Assembly (NCBI RefSeq): GCF_004360225.1
Contig: NZ_SNUA01000017.1
Span: 26,260 to 90,259, forward strand
Source of the DNA: Alcanivorax sp. 24
GTDB taxonomy: Bacteria > Pseudomonadota > Gammaproteobacteria > Pseudomonadales > Alcanivoracaceae
Reading direction: 5' to 3'
DNA length: 64,000 nt
The position numbers and the translations under genes were made by a program. Below the pieces are notes generated by a model. That model worked only from the letters and a program-made list of their open reading frames with translations. It ran no database searches and was not told the DNA's origin. How positions within the stretch are numbered: position 1 is the first letter of the stretch; every line of letters starts with the position of its first letter. Below are positions 27,893 to 37,214 of the stretch, in pieces.

Positions 27893-27989
27893 GAAGCCGC
27901 TGTGGGAGCTGCCTTGGCAGCGAATTATTTTCCCTGCCGTTGGCAATTCGCTTGCCAGCGGAGCGCCGCCCGGCAATCTTCCCACAGCG
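27893..27989. repeat. REP element copy B of a 97-bp direct repeat
   Basis: The same 97-base element as at 22948-23044, in the same orientation. The two copies bracket the ligase, the two-gene cassette and the aminotransferase. It also carries the GAGCGCCGCCCGG insert in its second hairpin. Confidence 0.9.
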
Positions 27990-28103
27990 ACCCCGAATTC
28001 AGGTCCGCCTCGCTTCTCTCGCAACGCCCTCACAGGAGACAAGGGGTGCGAAGCAACAACCCCTCACTGACTCAACCCGTTTTCCAGGCGCAAACTCTGA
28101 ACG

Positions 28104-28474
28104 CTATACCTCTAAATGCTTGAAATAAGCATCCCGCACAATTGCGGCGCCCTCATCCACGTCGAACGTTGGCAACCCCGGCCGCGACAGCGTGTCCATG
28201 TCTCGACGAAAGGCCATCTTGCGCAGTCTGGCATCAAGCAGAGCATTGGCCTCGTCGCGCCCCACGTGTGTTCCTTCCTTATCCAGATACCAGACCAAGG
28301 CCTCCATCGCCTTGTGCAGGACCGTGCCGCCGCGCATCGCCAGATGTTCACCTAGAACTGGATCGGCAAAGATGGCCCCACGCCACGGGAAAGCCGCAGA
28401 TCCTGCTCGATCTGACTGCGCTTGGGCCACGGCGCATGGCTCTGCCAAGCCGTCAGGTGGGTGTGCTGGATCAT
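28104..28474 (-). pseudogene. AbiEii-family toxin gene, decayed (frameshift and internal deletion)
   Basis: The start codon at 28474 overlaps the AbiEi stop as ATGA, the normal AbiE arrangement. The first frame reads MIQHTHLTAWQSHAPWPK and runs into a stop at about 28370. The conserved AIFADPVLGEHLAMRGG segment is in another frame, and TVLHK is then joined directly to C-terminal sequence (AMEALVWYLDKEG to KHLEV). The nucleotidyltransferase aspartate motif (YSEDIDL type) is missing. So the toxin has both a frameshift and a deletion of the active site and must be inactive. Confidence 0.85.
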
Positions 28475-29286
28475 GTATTGGCACTCCCGGAATCAAAGGT
28501 CAGCCGCACCTTGAAGGAAGTATCGACTTCAGAGGCTACATCCCGCGTCTGTCCACGCTCCAGAGGTATGAGACGCGGCGCTTTGTCGCCCAACCATTCG
28601 GCGACCCGCGCTCCGAGGGCGTCCTGGCCATCCAAGGCAAGCAAGGCCCCGAGCCGTTGCGCGGTCGGGACTTCCCGCAGGGCATCCAGCGCCTCGGAGA
28701 GCCCCTGTGGAGTGCAGGAGGCCCACAGTCCCCGCAGCACCTCTCGAACACGGGCCATGCCACCAAGCAGTGACACTCTCTCGACCAGTTCCAGCGCGGT
28801 CAGTTCCGGTGTACCCACCCTGAAGCGTCCGTCCGGAGTCTCGTGCCAGCGTGTCGGCATGTCTTCAATCCGTGCACGGGAGTGAAACACTACCTCGTGG
28901 CGACCGACCGTGATAGGACGCCGACGTTCGGCCACCATCACCTGCATCACCATCACCGCGTAGGGCGATGCGCCAAAGGTCTCGGCGGCACTCAGCAGCG
29001 CGACATAGTAGGGAACGCCCAGCGTTTTGCTCATGTAGCGGTCCAACCAGGCTTCCGGCGGCGGAGCACCAGCGGCAGCGTACTGCAAGGGCACGATGAG
29101 CCAGTGATCCGAGCCGCGTGACAAGCGGACGAGCCGGCCACGCTGCTGCTGCCGATAGAGCGCCTGCCGCAACGCGCTCGAACTGGCTTCGGGCAAGGCC
29201 ACGCGAATGTCCTGCATGCGTAAATTCAGCTTGCCGGCCCGCTCGGCGGCGTCGATCACACTGGATAGGGAGTTATAGCGCCCCAT
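28471..29286 (-). CDS. AbiEi-family type IV antitoxin
   Basis: A 271-residue protein with an N-terminal winged-helix region (SSSALRQALYRQQQRGRLVRL) followed by the AbiEi C-terminal domain: VPYYVALLSAAETFGASPYA, TVGRHEVVFHSR and TPELTALELVERVSLLGG. AbiEi represses its own operon and counters AbiEii. Here its toxin partner is broken, so this antitoxin is a leftover that might still neutralise related toxins. A GATATATATC palindrome lies about 30 bases upstream in the promoter region. Confidence 0.9.
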   Translation of the reverse strand: MGRYNSLSSVIDAAERAGKLNLRMQDIRVALPEASSSALRQALYRQQQRGRLVRLSRGSDHWLIVPLQYAAAGAPPPEAWLDRYMSKTLGVPYYVALLSAAETFGASPYAVMVMQVMVAERRRPITVGRHEVVFHSRARIEDMPTRWHETPDGRFRVGTPELTALELVERVSLLGGMARVREVLRGLWASCTPQGLSEALDALREVPTAQRLGALLALDGQDALGARVAEWLGDKAPRLIPLERGQTRDVASEVDTSFKVRLTFDSGSANT

Positions 29287-29364
29287 GATACTCTCGCAAT
29301 TCTTTCGCGATATATATCAAAAAAAAGTCACATAATGCGAAACGTTTGAGGTCTAGCCACGAGG

Positions 29365-29574
29365 TCAGCTCTTTGACAATACCCTGGCTTTGACCTCAGA
29401 CCATGAGCCACCTTCATCCTGATCTATTTCGAGCGCGGAGAGCCGATGATCAAGTTCATCTTTCTGAGACTCCGAGAGAGGGATATCCGCATTCTCCGCG
29501 ACAACGCTGTCCCACAACGCTTCCGCCAGGAGGATTCGTTCCGAATTTGGCCTCCCCCATAGATCAATCGTCAC
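29365..29574 (-). CDS. orphan addiction-module antitoxin (TIGR02574/RelB-like)
   Basis: A 69-residue protein. ERILLAEALWDSV, then LSESQKDELDHRLSALE and GGSWSEVKARVL are the signature of the small putative addiction-module component family. These usually precede a ParE/RelE toxin gene. None follows: only 78 bases separate it from the AbiEi start. It is therefore an orphan. Confidence 0.8.
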   Translation of the reverse strand: MTIDLWGRPNSERILLAEALWDSVVAENADIPLSESQKDELDHRLSALEIDQDEGGSWSEVKARVLSKS

Positions 29575-29708
29575 AATACACTGACCATATGGCCAGCATC
29601 AAGAGCAAATGCGCCATGCCCTCTACGTCCAGCGCGGCACCCAGCCACCACCTCTGGTCAGCACCTTTAATGCCCATCAGAGGCAACTGGCCGGGCGTAA
29701 CCCCAGAT

Positions 29709-29744
29709 TGACTCAATCCCTCTTGCCTCAATGGATTTGGCGGG
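29709..29744. repeat. short direct repeat of the 3' end of the acetyltransferase gene (copy 1)
   Basis: TGACTCAATCCCTCT at 29709-29723, with TTTGGCGGG 12 bases later, recurs at 30709-30723 and 30731-30739. The second copy is the last coding bases of the PglD-like gene. The two copies flank the Phd/PIN module. Confidence 0.6.
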
Positions 29745-29766
29745 GCAAGATTAGGCGGCAACCTCT

Positions 29767-30210
29767 TCATGTCTTCGACCTTCCAATGCCCTCCTCCCAC
29801 GGGTTGAGGATGGCCACTCCTGTCGGCTCAAAATCGGCCACATTGCGAGTAACGACCGTCATACCATGCACAAGCGCCGTTGCCGCAATGAGTGCATCAC
29901 GCTCGCCGCGCTTGTCGGGGACGTGTAACCGGGCGCAGCTTTGCGCCACGGCGGTATCGACTGGCAACGTCCGCCCGGAGAACTCCGGCAGCACGTGTTG
30001 CTCCAGCCACGAACGTAGCACGGCCCCCTGGGTGACGTCTTTGCGCTCAATCGACAGCACGCCAAGCTCCAACTCCATGATGGTAATGACGGAGACAAAA
30101 AGCTCGGCGGCATCGACGCTTTCCGTCCATGCCGCAACGCTTGGGTCAGCTTTACCAACCCGAACCTTTCGCAGTTCGGACACTACGTTGGTGTCCAGAA
30201 CGAACATCAT
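29767..30210 (-). CDS. PIN-domain toxin (VapC/FitB family)
   Basis: A 147-residue PIN-domain RNase. FVLDTNVVSEL gives the first aspartate and glutamate of the acidic site, and RDALIAATALVHG plus TRNVADFEPTG give the others. PIN toxins cleave tRNA or rRNA, or act as growth regulators in the FitAB manner. The start overlaps the antitoxin stop by four bases. All catalytic residues appear present, so the toxin should be functional. Confidence 0.92.
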   Translation of the reverse strand: MMFVLDTNVVSELRKVRVGKADPSVAAWTESVDAAELFVSVITIMELELGVLSIERKDVTQGAVLRSWLEQHVLPEFSGRTLPVDTAVAQSCARLHVPDKRGERDALIAATALVHGMTVVTRNVADFEPTGVAILNPWEEGIGRSKT

Positions 30211-30461
30211 GAGAAATCAGCCGGCTGGGTGTCGATGGTCACACGCGGCGGTTCAAACTCGACGTCCGCGACGTCTGGCATAGCCAGAGCATCAGAGATG
30301 TTCCGGCGTTGCTTTGTCAACCGCTGGTATTCCTCAATACTCAACAGCACATGAGCCGGCTTGCCGCGATCCGTGATGAACACCGGACCACTCTTGGCCG
30401 CCTTCTTTGCACGGGAAACGTCCTGATTAAGCTCCCGGCTGGATAACGTCGTGATGGTCAT
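30207..30461 (-). CDS. Phd/YefM-family antitoxin
   Basis: An 84-residue protein from the ATG at 30461, preceded by AGGAGG. TLSSRELNQDVSRAKKAA and GPVFITDRGKPAHVLLS are the Phd/YefM signature: an N-terminal DNA-binding dimerisation fold followed by a toxin-binding tail. It neutralises the PIN toxin encoded next and probably represses the pair from the AT-rich segment at 30490-30525. Confidence 0.92.
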   Translation of the reverse strand: MTITTLSSRELNQDVSRAKKAAKSGPVFITDRGKPAHVLLSIEEYQRLTKQRRNISDALAMPDVADVEFEPPRVTIDTQPADFS

Positions 30462-30712
30462 GGCGTCACCTCCTACACGAAACCACAATGTAGGTACGTT
30501 ACTATATTTATTGAAGGCTGTCCACAGATAGCTGGTTGTCTATCGTGCCGAAGGCAACAGGCGGCACGTGGGGTCATCCTGAGGCACGTCAACCCTGTTC
30601 CCAGCGACGTCTTCCCTGTTTCCACTCCGAATTGCTTTTTGATGTTTTCCCTGTCCACCTCAAAAGCCAAGCCCATCTGATTCCAGGGCTAGAGGCGGGT
30701 GAGCAACCTGAC

Positions 30713-31342
30713 TCAATCCCTCTCCACCACTTTGGCGGGCACGCCCACCACAGTCACATCATTCGGGATATCCGAAACCACCGCCGCACCGGCACCCACC
30801 ATCACATTCCGGCCAATGATAACGCCCTGGCGAACACAGGCCCCGATACCAATCCAGGAGCCCTCTCCAACCGTTACATTGCCAGCAAGATTTGCTCCGG
30901 GGCTGATATGAACGCCTTCAGCCAGGCGACAATCGTGATCCACCGTCGCACCAGTATTAATAATGCAGCCGTCGCCAAGATCGGCGCGGACATTGACGAT
31001 AGCCCCGCCAAAAATAACGCACCCCTCGCCAATAGAGGCGTAACGACTCACCACGGAGGCAGGATGAACAACGCTGGTCAGCGGAACACCCGCATCCTTG
31101 AGAGCCGCCATCTTGGCAAGGCGAACTTCATTACGCCCGATACCCACAACCACAGCATTAAAGTCAGCACCTTCTTGGCGCAACATACGGGCGAAGTCGC
31201 CCACCACTGGCCACTCATCATTACGTTCCAGGCCCGGCCAGGCATCATCAAAAAAGCACACCTCGTCCCAACCGGCGCATAAGGCGGCATCAGCCACCAC
31301 CTTGCCGTGCCCGCTAGCACCTAGGATCGCTAGTCGTCTCAT
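30713..31342 (-). CDS. PglD/NeuD-family acetyltransferase (second copy)
   Basis: A 209-residue paralogue of the protein at 10985-11599. The N-terminal GASGHGKVVADAA motif is the UDP-sugar binding loop, and hexapeptide repeats follow (NTGATVDHDCRLAEGVHI). The histidine in VDHDC matches the catalytic base of PglD. It starts two bases after the transferase fusion gene, so it belongs to the main operon. The likely role is acetylation of UDP-4-amino-sugar made by the PglF- and PglE-like enzymes. Confidence 0.92.
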   Translation of the reverse strand: MRRLAILGASGHGKVVADAALCAGWDEVCFFDDAWPGLERNDEWPVVGDFARMLRQEGADFNAVVVGIGRNEVRLAKMAALKDAGVPLTSVVHPASVVSRYASIGEGCVIFGGAIVNVRADLGDGCIINTGATVDHDCRLAEGVHISPGANLAGNVTVGEGSWIGIGACVRQGVIIGRNVMVGAGAAVVSDIPNDVTVVGVPAKVVERD

Positions 31343-31344
31343 GG

Positions 31345-33183
31345 CTATTTCCCGGCCTTGTCGCCGCTACCCGTAAACTTCGGCATGGTCGCCTCCCCGC
31401 CATGGCTAATCCCATCCCGCTTCACCACCTTCAAAACGGTGAGAAACAGGATCTTGATATCCAGCCACAGGGAGCGATTCTCGACATACCAAACGTCGAG
31501 CTCGAACTTCTCATCCCAAGACAAGGCATTCCGGCCATTGATCTGAGCCCAGCCGGTAATACCAGGACGCACTTCATGACGGCGATACTGGCGCTCGGAG
31601 TACAGGGGCAAGTACTCCATCAGCAGCGGACGAGGCCCGACCAGGCTCATATCGCCCTTAATGACATTAATCAGTTCGGGTAACTCATCCAGACTCGTGG
31701 AACGCAGAAAAGCACCGAACCTGGTCAAACGCGCCTCATCAGGCAGCAGATCACCCTCCTCGTCCCGCTCATCCGTCATGGTGCGGAACTTCATCATCTT
31801 GAAGGGTTTTCCGTCGAGACCGGGCCTTTCCTGGGTAAACAGGATGGGAGAGCCGAGCTTCGACCGTACCATGATCGCAAGAACCAACAGCACGGGGGAA
31901 AGTACAAGTAGCCCCGCCGCGGAGGCCAAGAAGTCAAATGTACGCTTAACCGGTTGAGACCGGTTCGTGACGAAGGTTTCCTCAAGCCACTGGACGAAAC
32001 GTTCCCCCAAGATATTCCGATCAAAGCGTTCATGGGCCAAAGCCGATGCGGCCTGCGACATTGCCGACAACTGGTCCCGATGGTCGGCGAGATCAATCAA
32101 AGCATCCGCGAACGCACCCATATCATCGGGTGGCACCGCCACACCAGCGCCGGAATCGTTCAACAATTCAGCCAGCCATCCAGGATAGTTATTGAGAACC
32201 GGCAGACCGGCCGAGATATAGTCGAAGAACTTATTGGGGGATGTACCGAAATAGAAAGCAGGGACATTGGCCAGAACTTGAAGTCCCACATCCGCCCCTG
32301 ACATCAATCCCGCCAACCGTTTCTTATCCACTGGATCGTGAAAGATCACATTGGTCAAGTCATCCTGTTTTGCGCGAGCCATCAGTTCCGGCTTAAGCTT
32401 GCCGTCCCCGACCAGTGCCAGTTTGATATCCTCCCGCCCTCTCGACTTCAGCTCTGCCGCGACATCCAAAACCGCCCCCAGGCCATTCGCCATACCGTGT
32501 GTTCCGGTAAAAATAGCCAGAAAATCGGACGACCCAACACCTTCCGGCCGCCATGGACTGTCCGAATCCGCGAAGATATCGAAGTCACACCCATTGGGGA
32601 TCATCGCAATTCGATCCTCCGGGATGCCACGACTCATGATGCCTTCAGCCATTCCTGGCGCCAACGCGATCAGACGATGCGCGGAATGGTAGGAACACCA
32701 TTCCAGAACGGACATTAGCCATAACACGGCAGGATTCTTGATCACGCCCATGGCTTTAGGCAATTCAGGCCAAAGGTCCCGGACTTCAAAAACAAAAGCC
32801 TTACCACGCAACCAACGAGCGAAAATACCTGGAATCCCCGCTGTCAGCGGCGTCGTGGTGGCAAAAACCACGTCATACTGCTTCGTCATGGCCACCCAGA
32901 TGCTACGCAAGGCAAACAGCAGGAACATCAACGAGCGCTTAAGAAAGCCATCGCTATTGGAGTAGGCCAGATTAAACTCAATGATGTTGATGCCATCAAC
33001 AACACCTTCCCGGCGTCCGCGCGCGAATGGCGATTCGAGCCCGGTATTGCCTCCACCATAGGAGCCGCAAACCATGGTAACGTCATGACCTGCCTTGATC
33101 AGCCGTCGTGCCATTTCGTAGGAGCGAATGCCGGTTGAACCCTTGGGGGTGGAGAAATGTTGGTGGAAATACAAAACGTGCAT
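31345..33183 (-). CDS. glycosyltransferase (GT4) fused to a PglC/WcaJ-type initiating sugar-phosphate transferase
   Basis: A 612-residue fusion. Residues 1 to about 400 are a GT-B glycosyltransferase ([19 protein letters not shown] at the start, [14 protein letters not shown] in the sugar-nucleotide domain). From about residue 405 there is a membrane hairpin ([20 protein letters not shown]), then the bacterial sugar transferase core: MMKFRTM, the catalytic Asp-Glu pair in [12 protein letters not shown] near residue 498, SLVGPRPL and [11 protein letters not shown]. The C-terminal half would load the first sugar phosphate on undecaprenyl phosphate; the N-terminal half could add the second sugar. 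Fusions of small phosphoglycosyl transferases to glycosyltransferases are known, but the order here is worth noting. Confidence 0.9.
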   Translation of the reverse strand: MHVLYFHQHFSTPKGSTGIRSYEMARRLIKAGHDVTMVCGSYGGGNTGLESPFARGRREGVVDGINIIEFNLAYSNSDGFLKRSLMFLLFALRSIWVAMTKQYDVVFATTTPLTAGIPGIFARWLRGKAFVFEVRDLWPELPKAMGVIKNPAVLWLMSVLEWCSYHSAHRLIALAPGMAEGIMSRGIPEDRIAMIPNGCDFDIFADSDSPWRPEGVGSSDFLAIFTGTHGMANGLGAVLDVAAELKSRGREDIKLALVGDGKLKPELMARAKQDDLTNVIFHDPVDKKRLAGLMSGADVGLQVLANVPAFYFGTSPNKFFDYISAGLPVLNNYPGWLAELLNDSGAGVAVPPDDMGAFADALIDLADHRDQLSAMSQAASALAHERFDRNILGERFVQWLEETFVTNRSQPVKRTFDFLASAAGLLVLSPVLLVLAIMVRSKLGSPILFTQERPGLDGKPFKMMKFRTMTDERDEEGDLLPDEARLTRFGAFLRSTSLDELPELINVIKGDMSLVGPRPLLMEYLPLYSERQYRRHEVRPGITGWAQINGRNALSWDEKFELDVWYVENRSLWLDIKILFLTVLKVVKRDGISHGGEATMPKFTGSGDKAGK

Positions 33184-33184
33184 A

Positions 33185-35038
33185 TCAGAAACTCAACTCA
33201 GTAATCAGCTTTCCGGCCTTGGCCACTTCCACCTCCAATACGGGCAGAGGCGTTTTTTGCGAGTAATACCGGGATTCCCAGCCTTCAACCAACTCACAAC
33301 GCACTAATGGTTGGCTGGCAGTAATACGTAACCTGCACCCATGCCCTTCCAGATAACCACCGTTCGGCTCTTCATCCTTCCAATGCCATTCACCAGGTGC
33401 AAGCCGCCAACGTAAAACTGCCGCCTTTTCAAAACCACGGATCTCATCGGTAACGGTTAAAATGCGGTCCGTTAAGGTCACCATTCGGTAATGATTGGCG
33501 CCTTTCCAGTCGCTATACCCCGCCCCCGCACGAATACCTCCAGCACTTTCCTCCAGAGGAAGCACTTTCTCCGCTTTCGGCCATGCCCCGAACAGAAAAC
33601 GACTGAGCCTTGGCATGGCATCGCGCCCGTCGAACTGAACCGTATTATGGGCGGCCGAACCTGGAAAATAGCTTTGCCACGGCTCATCACAGTTGTAACT
33701 GTATGAGCCACCATCACGCAGCAGGTTAAGCCCGCCCCGCCAGAAATCCACATGGAGCAGATCCGACTGGCCAGGGCGGAAACGAAAACGAGGGTAGCGC
33801 AGCAGTGCCATTACCTTGCTCCGGCGCATCACCACATAGCCACCATGATCATACTGATGTGATTCAGCGTAGCTCACAGACTCATCAGGTAACGACACTT
33901 TCAACCAGTGCAGTGGAGTGTCGTATTCCCCCGGCGTGGAGTAAGCCCTCACGCCTGCAAACAATACCGAAGCCAGCTGCACGGAGGGCCGAACATCTCG
34001 ATAGTCAGTGTCAGCCAAAGGAAGCAAACGGGCACCGTCATTAGCCCCCAAATTCGGCGTATCCCCACTATCGGGAGAGACCATGTTCCCCAGCCATGCG
34101 GTGGCGGCTGTCAGTTTGTCAATCAATTCATTCGAAAATGCCGGAAGGTTCAAAGTACGCCGCCAAATCTCCGCCATCGAATAGCTATCCAGCATGACCC
34201 TGTGATAGTTCAAGGAGTACTGGCTAAATGAACCATCCTTTTCGATCAGCCGCCTGGCTCGGTTCTCCAGCCACTTTCTACCCATCGCCCTCCAGCGACG
34301 AGCATCGATGTCCTCTTCGAATAGAACCGCCAGCCAACTCCCCCCAATGAATAATGCCGTAGCTTCCGAAGTGCCGTGGTTGTTATCCTGCGCAATCGCA
34401 TATTGGATGGTGGGCGCTATGCGCTTCAGGTGGACCCGAAGTAGATCCACCAAACCAAAAGCAGGCCCACTGATCTGCCTCAATATATGAGCGGCCATCG
34501 CCAGATGCATAACCCGAATGGACGCTTCCTGCCCACACTTCCAGTTTGCACCGATATAAGGGGGGTTCTGCTCACACCAGTTCCGTAACCAGACGTTCAG
34601 GTTATCCAGGGCATCATCGTCCCCCGCCGCCACCTGGCGGGCAAACATCAGCACCCAATCGAAACGGGAAGCTTCCCAGACCCCTTTGATATCACCAAGG
34701 CCATCGACAAAGTCGGGTATTTGCCACCATGGAAGGCGAGGAGCAGCACCGCCGGTAATGATGCTCCTGTGCCAATCAGGCCCGCCATTCGACAAATCAT
34801 AGTCGGCGGGCAGACCAAAGGCAGAAAGTTCCGCAATGTCAAAATCGGGTACGGGCGGATCACTGGCCATCCGCCGGGACACAACAGGCAAGAAGAACGG
34901 TGTCGCGGGCTGATCCGCCGCTATCTTCCTGACCGGATTCCAACCAAAGCGCAATCCAAGACGATAAAACAAAGCGCGACCGATATTGATCGTGCCCAGA
35001 TTCCAGGCAGTGATGATCTTAAGAGCGAGAGGGTTCAT
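33185..35038 (-). CDS. heparinase II/III-family protein
   Basis: A 617-residue protein with the alpha/alpha-toroid N-terminal part ([16 protein letters not shown] and [17 protein letters not shown] carry the typical His and Tyr) and the C-terminal beta-sandwich part with [11 protein letters not shown] and [10 protein letters not shown]. Polysaccharide lyases of this fold cleave uronic-acid chains. No clear signal peptide is visible, so it may act inside the cell or on lipid-linked product. The start overlaps the oxidoreductase stop as ATGA. Its presence fits a uronic-acid-containing polymer such as one with ManNAcA. Confidence 0.88.
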   Translation of the reverse strand: MNPLALKIITAWNLGTINIGRALFYRLGLRFGWNPVRKIAADQPATPFFLPVVSRRMASDPPVPDFDIAELSAFGLPADYDLSNGGPDWHRSIITGGAAPRLPWWQIPDFVDGLGDIKGVWEASRFDWVLMFARQVAAGDDDALDNLNVWLRNWCEQNPPYIGANWKCGQEASIRVMHLAMAAHILRQISGPAFGLVDLLRVHLKRIAPTIQYAIAQDNNHGTSEATALFIGGSWLAVLFEEDIDARRWRAMGRKWLENRARRLIEKDGSFSQYSLNYHRVMLDSYSMAEIWRRTLNLPAFSNELIDKLTAATAWLGNMVSPDSGDTPNLGANDGARLLPLADTDYRDVRPSVQLASVLFAGVRAYSTPGEYDTPLHWLKVSLPDESVSYAESHQYDHGGYVVMRRSKVMALLRYPRFRFRPGQSDLLHVDFWRGGLNLLRDGGSYSYNCDEPWQSYFPGSAAHNTVQFDGRDAMPRLSRFLFGAWPKAEKVLPLEESAGGIRAGAGYSDWKGANHYRMVTLTDRILTVTDEIRGFEKAAVLRWRLAPGEWHWKDEEPNGGYLEGHGCRLRITASQPLVRCELVEGWESRYYSQKTPLPVLEVEVAKAGKLITELSF

Positions 35039-37167
35039 TGGCTTCTTAGTTGATCCACCACATCCAGAGTAATTGCGGCGACCTCAAACAACTCGTTAAC
35101 GGCAATGGGGGCCGGTCCACCCGTCTCAATCGCCGACAAAAAGGCTGCCGCACAGGCATTCTGGCCTTTATCCTGCCGCCAGAGATTCATCTTCTTAAAG
35201 CCCGCCCAACCGAAGCCCCGCAGCTTGCGGAAGTTGTCCAGCTGCAAAACCTTTCCAGCGGCAAACACCTCAACTCGCTCCTTAGGGAAGCTCGCCGCAC
35301 CGTTGGCCAAATAGTGGATAGTACCGAAAGAGCCATCAGCAAAGCCCAAGGTGATCGCCGCCTTATCCTCAGTAATAGCTATGCCTGGTACCTCGCCCAT
35401 CCCGCGGGCCTGTACTGAAACAATTTCCGAACCCGCTAGAAACCGCATCAGGTCGATAAAATGACAAGCCTCACCAATGATCCGACCACCGCCCACCTCA
35501 ATATCTTGGGTCCAGTGATCAGCAGGAATAGCCCCTGCATTCATCGTCATAATGAAGGATTTAGGCTCTGAGATCGGCTCCAAGAGAGATTTCATCTTCT
35601 GGATCTGAGGAGAAAAGCGGCGGTTAAACCCGACCATTAACATTGGCGCCTGTGCACCTTTACGTTCATAGGCCTCTTGAACGAGTTCAAGGTCCTTCCG
35701 ATTTACCGCCAGGGGCTTCTCAACAAAAACATGTTTACCGGCATCCAGAGCCGAGGCGACAAAACTCGCGTGGGAATTGTGACGGGTTACGATGGCTACC
35801 GTATTGATATCCGGGTTGTCCAGCATACCCTGGGTATCCGTGGTTGCATGAGCGAACCCGGCTTTCTCACCATGAATGACACCATTAACGCCGCCAGAAG
35901 TGGAGATGGTGTGCAACTGGGCCCCAGCTTCTTTAAAGGCGGGGATCAACATCCGAGAAGCGTAATTGCCCGCCCCGATAAAACCAACAACGGGCTTCGC
36001 CGGATCGACAACCCCACCGTCTGAAAGGGCTACAGAGCGGATGTTCCGGCTCTCGACATCACTGGAATAGTTCAGAATGATGCCGAGCGCCGACTTATCA
36101 GAAGTCAGAAGGTCATAGGCCTTGGGTGCATCCTCGAATTCAAACCGGTGGGTAATCAACGGCTTAACATCCAGCCGCCCACTGGCCATCATATCCAAAA
36201 CGGCTTCGAAGTTACGCTGCTCCGTCCAGCGTACAAAACCCAGCGGGTAATCGTTACCCTGCTCTTCATAGGAAGGATCGTAACGACCGGGGCCATAGGA
36301 ACAGGATACCTGGAAAGAAAGCTCCTTTTCATAGAAGTCCGCGCGGTTCAATTCCAGGCCAGTGACACCGACAAGGACGATACGGCCACGCTTACGGCTC
36401 ATCCGTGCCGCCTGAATAACCGGATCACTTTGTTTCGTCGAGGCAGTAATAATAACGCCATCCACACCATTACCACGACTGAACGCCATGCCCGCCGCAA
36501 CAGGGTCTTGGCCTTTACCTGGGTTGCAAATCTCGGCACCGAATTGAGCAGCCAACGCAAGTTTCGAGTCATCAAAATCGATCGCAAGCACGCGGCAGCC
36601 GTGTGCACGTAATAACTGAACGGTCAACAGCCCAATCAAACCAACGCCGGTTACTACGAAGGCCTCGCCCAAAGTAGGTTGCGCCAATCTGATCCCCTGC
36701 AAACCGATACTGGCGACAACCGTGAAAGAAGCTTCTTCATCACTCACTTCATCAGGAATTTTGGCGCAAAGGTTTTTGCTTACGCGGACCATATCGGCAT
36801 GGGGGCCATTGGAAACCACGCGGTCCCCTACTTTGAAGTCGTTAACTTTCTTGCCAACCTCGGAAATGCTCCCCACATTGCAATAACCCAGAGGAAGCGG
36901 CTGCGCCAGCTTGGATTTTACGGCATCCACCGTTGTCATAAGGCCATCGGTCTGAACCTTCTCAATAACCATTTTGACCTTCTCTGGCTGTTGCCGGGCT
37001 TTATCCAGATAAGAGGCACGGCCGAAATCAACCAGCATCCGCTCGGTGCCCGCGGAAATCAGTGATGCCGTTGTCGAGACAAGTACCGATCCCGTGCCAA
37101 CTGAGGGTGAAGGAGAATCCGTAATTACCGTACCGCCCTTGGCCATATCCTGAAGAATTTGTTTCAT
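35035..37167 (-). CDS. two-domain oxidoreductase: zinc-type alcohol dehydrogenase fused to Gfo/Idh/MocA
   Basis: A 710-residue protein. Residues 1 to about 360 are an MDR medium-chain dehydrogenase (GDRVVSNGPHADMV, VTGVGLIGLLTVQLLRAHG). Residues from about 385 are a Gfo/Idh/MocA oxidoreductase (VGFIGAGNYASRMLIPAF, GKHVFVEKPLAVN). Such fusions are found beside heparinase-like proteins in polysaccharide loci, and here the two genes overlap by four bases. The reaction is unknown; oxidation or epimerisation of a nucleotide-linked or glycan-bound sugar is likely. Confidence 0.9.
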   Translation of the reverse strand: MKQILQDMAKGGTVITDSPSPSVGTGSVLVSTTASLISAGTERMLVDFGRASYLDKARQQPEKVKMVIEKVQTDGLMTTVDAVKSKLAQPLPLGYCNVGSISEVGKKVNDFKVGDRVVSNGPHADMVRVSKNLCAKIPDEVSDEEASFTVVASIGLQGIRLAQPTLGEAFVVTGVGLIGLLTVQLLRAHGCRVLAIDFDDSKLALAAQFGAEICNPGKGQDPVAAGMAFSRGNGVDGVIITASTKQSDPVIQAARMSRKRGRIVLVGVTGLELNRADFYEKELSFQVSCSYGPGRYDPSYEEQGNDYPLGFVRWTEQRNFEAVLDMMASGRLDVKPLITHRFEFEDAPKAYDLLTSDKSALGIILNYSSDVESRNIRSVALSDGGVVDPAKPVVGFIGAGNYASRMLIPAFKEAGAQLHTISTSGGVNGVIHGEKAGFAHATTDTQGMLDNPDINTVAIVTRHNSHASFVASALDAGKHVFVEKPLAVNRKDLELVQEAYERKGAQAPMLMVGFNRRFSPQIQKMKSLLEPISEPKSFIMTMNAGAIPADHWTQDIEVGGGRIIGEACHFIDLMRFLAGSEIVSVQARGMGEVPGIAITEDKAAITLGFADGSFGTIHYLANGAASFPKERVEVFAAGKVLQLDNFRKLRGFGWAGFKKMNLWRQDKGQNACAAAFLSAIETGGPAPIAVNELFEVAAITLDVVDQLRSQ

Positions 37168-37214
37168 CTAATTCCCTTCAACGCCTTTTCGTCAAAATAG
37201 AAATAAAAAAAGCC

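Noticed and set aside
29564..29800. A 78-codon open frame between the orphan antitoxin and the PIN gene
   Set aside because: It has no family features, overlaps the repeat of the acetyltransferase end and lacks a clear ribosome site.
30473..30676. A 67-codon minus-strand open frame upstream of the Phd antitoxin
   Set aside because: Composition and lack of motifs do not support a gene; the stretch more likely holds the module promoter.
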